DNA of 64,000 nt, taken from Orychophragmus violaceus (Eukaryota; Streptophyta; Magnoliopsida; Brassicales; Brassicaceae). The stretch lies in NCBI GenBank assembly GCA_030180135.1, contig CM058240.1:72163581-72227580 (forward strand), written 5' to 3'. The notes under the pieces were generated by a model that saw only the letters and a list, made by a program, of their open reading frames with translations, ran no database searches and had not been told where the DNA came from. Shown piece by piece: positions 11,346 through 20,741 of the stretch; within the stretch, counting starts at the first letter, position 1; each line of letters opens with the position of its first letter. The position numbers were made by a program, and so were the translations under genes.

Positions 11346-11788
11346 TGTCTTACCTCACCTAATTTCTCCAATCCGTGACACATATGTTTCAAGACGTTTT
11401 GGTAAAAACGTTTTGTTTAGGATTCTAATAGGAAATTTTAGAAGATCAAAGTTTCTTTCTTGTCTGTTAGTAGGGTTATTTAGGGGTGTTTATAGTGAAC
11501 ATAAACTTGTATAACATGCTTCTCATTCTACCTTTAAGAGCATGCAAAAACTAACTTATAGTTGTCTTACCTCACCTAATTTCTCCAATCCATGATACAT
11601 ATGTTTCAAGAAGTTTTTGTTAAAACGCTTTGTTTAGTATTCTCATAGGACCTTTTAGAAGATCAAAGTTTCGTTCTTTTCTGTTAGTAGGGTTATTTAG
11701 GGGTGTTTAAAATGAACATAAACTTGTATAACATGCTTCTCATTCTACCTTTAAGAGCGTGCAAAAACTAACTTATAGTTGTCTTACC
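11346..11788 (+). repeat. ~217-bp satellite array, middle block
   Basis: Two monomers (marks at 11350, 11567 and 11784) between the solo LTR and copia B. The last 5 bp TTACC (11784-11788) are the left TSD of B. Confidence 0.9.
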
Positions 11789-12198
11789 TATTAGAATTTG
11801 AGAATAAAAACCAGAGATTTAGAACAAAGAATCACAAGAATCGAAGATTAGAAAGAGTTTGAGAGAATAAGAACAAGAGCGAGAGTAGAGAGAGAATTGG
11901 AGAAGAGAATAATCCTTCTTAGTCTTTGAATTCGAAATTTTTCCTTACAATATACTGAAACTAGCTGTTAGACTTATCCTAAATCATGTGGCTCATAATT
12001 GTCCACATATTTAGCTTACAAGGGAAGCTAGCCCAAAATATCTTAAGGTAACTAAAACTGTTTTTACTGTTCATCTGTGGGTACTATTCACAGATGCTTC
12101 TCTTCTAGTTACCTCTTCTAGTTTGGTTACTCCAAGACCTCTTATAACCAATAACACATTGATCTTCTATGGTCTCCATTTCAATATCATGATCAATA
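11789..12198 (-). repeat. 3' LTR of B
   Basis: On its own strand it starts TATTGATCATGATATTG and ends CTAATA. It is nearly identical to the right LTR (46107-46518) and to fragment I (48258-48668). Confidence 0.9.
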
Positions 12199-12350
12199 CT
12201 CCCCCTCAAGTTCAGACTTTGGAATCACCCTAAAGGCTGAACTTGGAATGATCATGGCAACACCTCATTAAAAACCTTGATGTGGAAAACCACTTGGGAC
12301 AAAACCGCATCAAGGGAAAAAGAGTATGCTGCTCATGAATCAGGAGAGTT
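12199..12350 (-). promoter_or_regulatory. B 3' UTR: polypurine tract and hairpin block
   Basis: Polypurine tract (ctccccctcaa on the plus strand) next to the LTR, then the conserved hairpin block at 12262-12326. One stem pair is lost compared with A. Confidence 0.7.
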
Positions 12351-14383
12351 CTAATCATGAATAGCCACCAGCCCTAGTTTGCCAAAGACATGAGTGCAAA
12401 CCTTAAGACTAGCAGCCTTAGTGAAGATATCCGCAAGCTGATCTTCACTCTTTGTGTAGCAAGGCAGAATGGTTCCATCTTCAATCTTCTCCCTTACCTT
12501 GTGACAATCAATCTCAATGTGTTTGGTCCTCTCGTGAAACACTGAGTTGGTTGCAATGTGAATAGCAGCCTAGTTGTCACAATGGAAGGTGATTGGACTT
12601 GATTGCTCTATGCCAAAGTCCTTAAGCAAAGCCTTCAGCCATGTTAACTCAGTTGCAAGCTTCCTCATGGCCCTATACTCAGCTTCAGCACTAGAACAAG
12701 ATACCACCTTCTGCTTCTTTGTCTTCCAAGTCACCAAGTTGCCTCCAATGAAGGTGCAATAGCCGGTTGTTGATCTCCTATCACTCTTATCACCAGCCCA
12801 ATCTGCATCACAATAGCCAACAATCTCTGTGCTCTCATTCTTACCCATCCAAATGACTTTTCCGATTGATCCTTTGAGATATCTGAGGATTCTCTCAATC
12901 AAACTCCAATGATACACTGTGGGTGATTGCATATGTTGGCTAACTTGATTCACATCAAAGCATAAATCTGGTCTTGTGAGAGTGAGGTAGATAAGCTTCC
13001 CAACCAGCCTCCTATACAATGAGACATCCTTGAACTTGACTTCATCTGATTTCTCCCCCTTTCTATTGACTTGGTAGCCATCTTCAAGTGGAGTCTTTGC
13101 AATCTTGCAATCTTGCATACTTGTTTCTGTCAACAAGTCTTTAACATACTTCCTTTGGGACAGAAACAATCCATCATTGAATCTGCATACTTCAATGCCC
13201 AAGAAGTACTTCAACTCACCAAGGTCTTTGATATCAAAGGAACTCTTGAGGAAAGCCTTTGTGGATTGAATCCCATCATTATCACTTCCTGTGATAATCA
13301 AATCATCCACATAGATCAGAACTACCACCACTCCTAGAGCACTTTGAAGTGTGAACAAAGTGTGATCAGATTGAGACTTCTTGAAACCATGGTCCATAAG
13401 TGTATGACTGAGCTTATGGTACCAAGCTCTTGGTGATTGCTTCAAGCCATAAATCGCCCTTCTCAGCCTCAATACCTCATCATCCTTACATAAGTGTTTC
13501 AATCCTGGTGGTGGAGTCATGTACACCTCCTCCTCAAGCTCACCTTGTAGAAAAGCATTCTTCACATCCATTTGCCATAGATTCCATGAGAGGTTTGTGG
13601 CTAAGCTCAATGTGACTCTCACTGTATGAAGTTTAGCCACTGGTGCAAAGGTATCCGTATAGTCTTCTCCATAGGTTTGAGTGAATCCCCTTGCTACTAG
13701 CCTTGCCTTGTACCTCTCTATGTCTCCATTGCTTTTATACTTGATTGTGAAGACCCATTTAGAGCTAACAGTCTTCTTCCTTTTTGGCAGCTTCTCCACA
13801 ATCCAAGTGTGGTTCCTCTCCATAGCTTCTTTCTCATCCTTTACTGCATCCATCCAAACCTTAATACCCTCAGCCTCTTCATAAGTCTTAGGAACCTGGT
13901 TTAGCTCAATCTTTCCAAGAAAGGCCTTGTGACTAGATGGTAGCAAGTCAATAGAACAAGTAGACTGACTAGGGTGAGTTACTGCTTGGTTGTTGTAGTA
14001 GACTCTTGTCTTCATCCATTCTGATGGATCTTTCTTTTCCCTTGTGCTTCTCCTGAGTTGCTGAACCTGTTGATCAACCACCTCCACATTACCCACTGCC
14101 TCTTGATAAACCATCTCATCCTCATTCATATCCAAGTCCACTTGGTTCTGATCTTGAGGTAGAGTGTCTTCTTGAGCTTCAGCCGGTTCATGTGTGTGTG
14201 TTGCTAGTTCAGTATCCTCTTGTTGAGCTTCTTGGGTAGTTGTTTAAGGCTTCTCTGGCCGTGGGGTGTCATTTCCCAAATGATCCAACAAGTACTTCAA
14301 ACTTGTAGCCAAATCAGAAGGTGATCTTGAGAGATCCTTCAAACCTTCCCAATCCTTCTTCTCATAGTATCTCTGCCCCTCAA
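12351..14383 (-). pseudogene. B pol, RT-RNase H part
   Basis: Covers the linker after integrase, RT (YVDD present) and RNase H, ending at the expected stop 12351-12353. An in-frame TAG at 12570-12572 replaces the Gln of the RNase H segment HCDNQAA, and a TAA at 14244-14246 breaks the linker. It ends at the target site of F. Confidence 0.88.
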
Positions 14384-15033
14384 TGATGAGATCTTCCCTA
14401 GATCGGCACTTGTGAGGTTGAGACTTGGATAGATTGTGGCTGTGAAGCCGTGATGATGGAAGGAATAAGATGATCGATTGGTTAGATCAGAGATTTGCGG
14501 AATGAATCTCTAAACACCACAGCTTAGTCTCTTTCAGAATCACACCAAAAGAAACTAAGGATTTGTTGATATGAAACACCAACAGAATTGTTTGATCCAA
14601 GCTCAGAAAGATTTTTGATAAAAAGATTGGATAAAAACGAAATGAAAGAAGTACATGAGTTTAAAAAGAGTTTAGAAGAAGGCTTGCATGAAGAGCAAGC
14701 ATTAAATGACCTAGGAACTAGCTAAAACACTTATTACAACTCATTTTCGAAATTTAAAATCCTAGGGAATATTCTGGACGAATAATTGAAGTTCTGGGCT
14801 TGAGGAGAATCAACTAATGGACCAAATAATGTGAAACAATTGCCTCATTAAGAACCTTTCCAAGAAAACCCATTGGGACAAAACTTGGATAAGGGAAAAA
14901 GAGTACAATTGATTCACATACCCAATTAGTGATCTCTTTGGGCCTGAATCAAAACCAGAATGGTTTGATTGTATTCTTCATGCTCCATGCTTAAGTGATT
15001 AAGCATTCCTCCAATGGCTTTGTTGAACAGCTT
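14384..15033 (-). repeat. Truncated 3' LTR of F
   Basis: Matches the 5' LTR from its terminal TGATGAGATC (plus strand) up to about 15033, then switches to RT sequence. About 140 bp of the LTR's own 5' side is missing. The conserved hairpin block lies at 14842-14905. Confidence 0.85.
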
Positions 15034-17513
15034 GTGCATTTGCTGAAGTTAACATAGAGTTCCTCATGTCTAAGAACACTTAAGACAGAATTAAGATGCT
15101 GAACATGCTCTTCTAAACTTTTGCTGTAAATCAGAATGTCATCAAAATACACTACAACAAAATGACCAATGAAAGCTCTAAGAACATGATTCATTAACCT
15201 CATGAATGTACTAGGTGCATTTGTCAAACCAAATGGCATAACTAACCATTCATATAAACCATGCTTCGTTTTAAATTCAGTTTTCCATTCATCACCCTCC
15301 TTCATCCTAATCTGATGATAACCACTTTTAAGATCAATTTTAGAAAATATGCTAGAACCATGCAATTCATCAAGCATATCATCTAATCTAGGAATAGGGT
15401 GTCGATACTTTACAGTGATATTGTTGATTGCTCTACAATCAACACACATGCGCCAGCTCCCATCCTTTTTAGGCACAAGTAAGACTGGTACAGCACATGG
15501 ACTCATGCTTTCTCTGATATGTCATTTGGCCATGAGCTCATCAACCTGTTTTTGTAGCTCTTTTGTTTCCACGGGATTGGTGCGGTATGCTGGACGGTTT
15601 GGGAGTGTGGCTCCTGGTATGAAGTCAATTTGGTGTTCAATGCCACGAATTGGTGGTAAACCACTTGGATTCTCCTCATGAAACACATCCTTATAATCCT
15701 GTAAAAGCTCACTTAGTTCACTCGGCAAAGCCGGTGCTTGGTTAGTCAAGCTCAGACGAGCTTCTTTAAATACAAACAACAAGATAGGCTTATCTGAACA
15801 AATAGATTTCTTAACTTCATTAGCCTTTATAAAAAGATTTGGTTGTTTGCTTAACCTGGTTTCCTTGCGTTGGAGATAGAGTTGATCCTCATAAACCTCT
15901 TGTGGTGTCATAGGAATGAGAGTGGTCTTTCTGCCCTTGAACATAAGAGTGTGCTTGTTGGTGAAGCCATCATGAATCACTCTCCTATCAGATTGCCATG
16001 GACGTCCAAGAAGAATATGTCCAGCTTCCATAGGTAGAACATCACACAGAACTTCATCCTCATACTTTCCAATAGAGAATGGCACAAGCACTTGGTTCTT
16101 GACCTTCATTTCCCCTTCGTCATTAAGCCACTGAAGCTTATATGGTTTAGGATGCTTCTTTTCCTCCAAACAGAGCTTCTTAACCATTGTTTCACTTGCC
16201 ACATTGGTACAGCTACCTCCATCAATGATTAAGCTACAGACTTTTTCTTTGACATGGCATCTAGTGTGAAACAGATTCTCCCTCTGCTCTTGCTCTTCAG
16301 TTTGGCTTTGGATGCTCAAAGACCTTCTAGCAACAAGAGACAGTCCTTTGTCTACTCTTTTACAATCTTCAGAAGATGATTGATCTCCTTGCTCAGGTTC
16401 ATCCTCAGACTCAAACTCCCCATTGTCTCTAATAACCATGATTCTGCGGTTAGTGCACTCATTTGCATAATGTCCTCTGCCTTGGCACTTATAACACTTA
16501 AGATCACGAGTGCTAGTTGCAGTAGCTTCTGATTTTCCTTTGTCCTTCTCTTGATTGGCTGTGAATGGCTTAACTTCTGGTTTTGGAGTCATGATTTGCT
16601 TTCCCTCTCTTTGATAGCTCAGCTTGCTTGAATCATAACTAGGCCTTGAGGTTCCTTTCCTCTTAACTTGCTGCTCAACCAGAATTGCTTTATGCAACAT
16701 TTCTTCAATATCCTCATAGTGCTGCATCTCCACTCTATCTTGCACTTCTCTATTTAATCCTCCTAGAAACCGAGACATAGTAGCTTCTTGGTCCTCAGAA
16801 ATGTGTGCTCTCAGCATCAGGGTTTCCATTTCTTGATAATAATCTTCTACTGATCGGCTGCCTTGGGACAGCTTCCCTAGCTTGGAGTGAAGCTCACGGT
16901 GATAATGACTTGGCACAAACCTTCTTCTCATAAGGAGCTTCAATTCTGACCAAGTTTCAACAGGGTACTCTCCATTGCGTCTTCTAGAAGTGACAATCTG
17001 ATCCCACCAGCTCAAGGCATAATCATAGAACCCAGTAGCAGCCACTTTAACTCTGTTTACTTCTGCATAATTTTGACAGTTAAAGACCAGCTCAATCTTC
17101 TTCTCCCAATCCAAGTAAGCATCTGGATTGTTGGTTCCATGAAAGGATGGGATTTTGATCTTCAATCCTTTGAGATTCTCTTGCATTAAGTCTCTGCCTC
17201 CCCTTGTACGGCTAGATCTTCTATGACTTCTCTGAGATGAATGACTATAATAACCATGTGCACCTTCATCTCTGATTCGCCTTCTTTCTTCTCTGGTTTC
17301 TTGTTCTCTTTCTCTTTCTCTTTCAGAAGCATGACTCCCTCTTCCTGTTGACTGCTTATCCTTGTTTGATGACTTGACATTCAGCTCTTCTCTCATAGCC
17401 TCAAACTTGTCATCCATTACCCTAGTCAATTGAGCAGTAATTTGGGCTGTAATAGCTTCAGCCAAGAGTTTCTGACTTCTGTTGATACTGGTTTCTTCTT
17501 CTTCTTCAGACAT
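14991..17513 (-). pseudogene. F gag-protease-RT, truncated
   Basis: Start at 17513 (MSEEEEE) chosen over an ATG five codons upstream because coding character begins there. Gag core with FHGTNNPDAYLDWE and YALSWWD; CCHC knuckle CYKCQGRGHYANEC; protease region with LIIDGGSCTNVAS; RT from LPNRPAYRTNP through VPKKDGSWRMCVD to YFDDILIYSK. An in-frame TGA (15522-15524) replaces the conserved Gly before YIRESLSP. The frame then runs to about 15034, where RT is fused out of frame to LTR sequence and stops at 14991. No RNase H or integrase remains. Confidence 0.88.
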
Positions 17514-17536
17514 CCTGAAACAATTCACACAAACTC

Positions 17537-17847
17537 TATTAGAGAGGATGCATTCAAGGAGGAGGAAAGGCCGAAGTCACATGACAAGGCCTAGAAGTCA
17601 TTCCTTGGATGAGCTTTGGTGTGTGACAAAGAAGACCAAAGATGGATCAATACTTAGCTAAGCTAAGGATGAGGGCATCAAGAGGCTATGAAGTCCACAC
17701 TAGAAGCTCATCCAAGGAATGACTTCTAGGCCTTGTCATTGTGACTTCGGCCTTTGTCACACACCAAAGCTCATCCAAGGAATGACTTCTAGGCCTTGTC
17801 ATTGTGACTTCGGCCTTTCCTCCTCCTTGAATGCATCCTCTCTAATA
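17537..17847. mobile_element. 311-bp fold-back element, unclassified
   Basis: Begins TATTAGAGAGGATGC and ends GCATCCTCTCTAATA. The arms are inverted repeats of about 97 bp with one 1-bp indel. Exact 5-bp TSD AACTC at 17532-17536 and 17848-17852. The right arm contains a direct duplication of about 50 bp (tcatccaaggaatgactt...). No open frame. Size resembles a MITE, but the 5-bp TSD and TATTAG/CTAATA ends match the LTR elements here, and the first 12 bases equal the start of the C LTR. It may be a rearranged LTR. Confidence 0.8.
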
Positions 17848-17852
17848 AACTC

Positions 17853-18225
17853 AGCAGTAACTGTTCTTATAGAAATTTGATGCAGAACTTAAAACAGAAA
17901 CACAAGATGATGATTTATAAATGACCAGAAACAAATCAACAACAACAACAACTTCAAACAGTGATGAATAAATCAGATCAGAAGATGAAGAGTTGTTTTC
18001 GTACTGGTATATTGTGATGAACAAATCAGTGACAGAAATGATGATTTTGATGATAAAATACTGCAAATGATCATACGAAAGTGATAGACACAATGATAGA
18101 CAGAACAAACACAACAAATCTGTAAATCTATGATGAACACAGAAAACAGAACATGAACAAAAAAAAAAAAAAAACGAAAATGATAGATAGAAAACTCAAC
18201 TTCTCAAGTGTGCTCTGATACCACT
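17853..18225 (-). other. Leader and primer site of F
   Basis: Untranslated leader, AT-rich, with an A-run at 18159-18174. The primer site on the minus strand is TGGTATCAGAGCAC (18210-18223), two bases from the LTR. No gene seen. Confidence 0.75.
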
Positions 18226-19017
18226 TGATGAGATCTTCCCTAGATCGGCACTTGTGAGGTTGAGACTTGGATAGATTGTGGCTGTGAAGCCGTGATGATG
18301 GAAGGAATAAGATGATCGATTGGTTAGATCAGAGATTTGCGGAATGAATCTCTAAACACCACAGCTTAGTCTCTTTCAGAATCACACCAAAAGAAACTAA
18401 GGATTTGTTGATATGAAACACCAACAGAATTGTTTGATCCAAGCTCAGAAAGATTTTTGATAAAAAGATTGGATAAAAACGAAATGAAAGAAGTACATGA
18501 GTTTAAAAAGAGTTTAGAAGAAGGCTTGCATGAAGAGCAAGCATTAAATGACCTAGGAACTAGCTAAAACACTTATTACAACTCATTTTCGAAATTTAAA
18601 ATCCTAGGGAATATTCTGGACGAATAATTGAAGTTCTGGGCTTGAGGAGAATCAACTAATGGACCAAATAATGTGAAACAATTGCCTCATTAAAAACCTT
18701 TCCAAGAAAACCCATTGGGACAAAACTTGGATAAGGGAAAAAGAGTACAATTGATTCACATACCCAATTAATGATCTCTTTGGGCCTGAATCAAAACCAG
18801 AATGGTTTGATTGTATTCTTCATGCTCCATGCTTAAGTGATTAAGCATTCCTCCAATGGTTTTGTTGAACAACTTAGCTCTTGCTCGGGTCATTGGTCCA
18901 CTTGGTGCGGTTAGGACATCCTCATCTCCATGTATATCCTCTGGTTCAAGCTTAGCATCCTCAGGTTCAAGCTCTGGTTCAAGCTCCATATCCTCCTTGC
19001 TAGCCATGATCATATCA
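18226..19017 (-). repeat. 5' LTR of F with encoded pol tail
   Basis: 792 bp, own-strand ends TGATATGATC and GATCTCATCA. Its first ~250 bases are open (down to 18768) and encode an acidic stretch followed by SGPMTRARAKLFNKTIGG. This is the kind of tail that ends the polyprotein when the 3' LTR is read. The hairpin block (18684-18747) follows soon after the stop. Confidence 0.85.
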
Positions 19018-19022
19018 CTCAA

Positions 19023-19415
19023 TGAACTTAACATCCCTTGAAACATAGGTCCTGTTGTTGCTTGGATCAAAACACTTGTAGCCCTTCTGCGTTGTGGAGT
19101 ATCCAAGGAACATACACCTTGCGCTCTTAGCATCTAGCTTATTCCTTTGATCTCCTGAGATATATACAAAACACACACAACCAAACACACGTAAGTGTTC
19201 AATAAATGGTTTGGCTTTGTTCAATACCTCATATGGTGAAATGTCTTGAAGGACTCTTGTTGGGATCCTGTTGATAAGATAGCATGCTGCCAACACTGCA
19301 TCTCCCCAAAAACTCTTAGGAACATTGGTGTGGAACATCATAGACCTAGCAACCTCCATTAGATGTCTATTTTTCCTTTCAGCCACACCATTTTGTTGAG
19401 GAGTATGTGGGCAGC
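19023..19415 (-). pseudogene. B integrase fragment between F and E
   Basis: Integrase C-terminal half of B: contains the PQQNGVAERKN catalytic Glu region, FWGDAVLAACYLINR and the GYKCFDPSNN stretch. Bounded by the TSD of F on the left and of E (GCAGC) on the right. Confidence 0.88.
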
Positions 19416-20250
19416 TGATGTGATCATGGGTAGCTTGGAACCTGAAGACATTGAGCAGCTTGAACCAGAGGAGAATGGAGCTAAGGATAAGCTTGTAGCT
19501 GAGGAGAATGGAGCTAAGGAGCAGCTTGAACCTGAGGAGAATGGAGAACAAGGATCAGAAGCTTTGCACATACCAATTGGACCAATGACCAGAGCTAAGG
19601 CAAAGCAATTCAAGCAAGCCTTCTACACACTTCTACACCACGTCCAGGGCCAACTTGAGTGTGCTAATCCAGCCACTTTGGTTGTGATTCAAGTCACTTA
19701 AGTCATCAGTAATGGAGGTGTGTGGACTTGTACTCTTTTTCCCTCCTCTTGGTTTTGTCCCAATGGGTTTTCCAAGAGAGGTTTTTAATGAGGCAAGCCC
19801 ACATGCTATTATCCTTGCCCATTACTGATCCATAAGGCCCATAACTCATTCTAATAAGGGGATTTCGAAATTTGGTGTTTAATTAGTCTTGTGTTATTTC
19901 CTAGGTGTCTTAATTGCTGTTCATGCAGCCTTGTTGCTTTTTTCCTATTTAAAACTCTTTGTACCCATTTCTGAACTTTTATCAAACTTCTTTTTATCAA
20001 AACTATTCGAGATTGTTTGATCTGAATGGTGTGTAATATCCATTCATCTTTGATTCTTCTTTTGATGTTTCATCTCCTAGAAGATCAGAGTTCGAAAGTC
20101 TTGAAGTGATTCCGCAGCTTCAGGAAGTTTCTTTCAATCCACTGTTTCTATTCCTTTCAATCTGTCCATCCCATTTGATTATCATCCATCCAACAACCAG
20201 ACTCACAAAGTGCATCAAAGGGCTTGATCTTCTCCATTAAGATCGCATCA
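19416..20250 (+). repeat. 5' LTR of E
   Basis: The frame from the LTR start is open to 19701 and encodes VIMGSLEPEDIEQ, two more repeats of the acidic LEPEENG type, then IGPMTRAKAKQFK. The hairpin block is at 19731-19794, and the TATA-like TATTTAAA is at 19947-19954. Confidence 0.88.
19947..19954 (+). promoter_or_regulatory. TATA-like element in E LTR
   Basis: TATTTAAA in the 5' LTR, downstream of the coding tail and hairpin block. It is a candidate core promoter. Confidence 0.4.
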
Positions 20251-20741
20251 TGTGGTATCAGAGCCACTTTGTGAAAGGTTGTGTCTTTTCATCTCCCTAC
20301 TGTTCTGAATCTTTTGTTTATGTCTGATTTGTTAGTTCTAGGGTTTGTTCTTGTTAAATTCGAATCTGAACCTGTTAGAACTAAGATTTACTTGCAAATC
20401 ATTAAGGAATTGTTCTGAATTTCGAAATTGACTATTGGACTTCTGATCTGATCTTTAGGGTTTATGGTTTATCTGTTTTCTGCAATTTACACCCTGTTTC
20501 AGATTGTTGTTGTTCTGTTTAATGTTTTTGAGTGTTTAATTTCGAAATTCAAAACCCAGAAACTATCATCTGTTGTTAAAGTTGTTTTGTGCAAGAAAAC
20601 CACTCATTTTGCATCTAATTTCGTGGCTGGATCATTCATTTTGTGCCTAATAGAATTCCCTGCAATTGACTTGTTTTGATCTCAGTGTTTCTGTTTTGTC
20701 CATTCAAATTCCTTTGCACTTGATCTCTGTTTGTTGAGTGT
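20251..20741 (+). other. Primer site and leader of E
   Basis: TGGTATCAGAGCC at 20253-20265, then about 480 bp of T-rich leader. A 71-codon frame at 20464-20679 has no recognisable domain and is probably chance. Confidence 0.7.

Larger units (their letters stand above)
14384..19017 (-). mobile_element. Gypsy element F, CRM-like, internally deleted
   Basis: Ty3/gypsy element with TSD CTCAA (14379-14383 and 19018-19022). Own-strand order: 5' LTR, primer site, leader with fold-back insertion, gag-protease-RT start, then an abrupt joint into the middle of the 3' LTR. RNase H, integrase, polypurine tract and the first part of the 3' LTR are gone. CRM-like placement rests on the LTR-encoded tail and the TGAT...ATCA LTR ends (inference). 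Confidence 0.88.

Noticed and set aside
19015..19551. 178-codon frame spanning the E/B junction
   Set aside because: Chance fusion of B integrase with the antisense of the E LTR.
20464..20679. 71-codon frame in the E leader
   Set aside because: T-rich leader, no motif, poor start context; likely chance.
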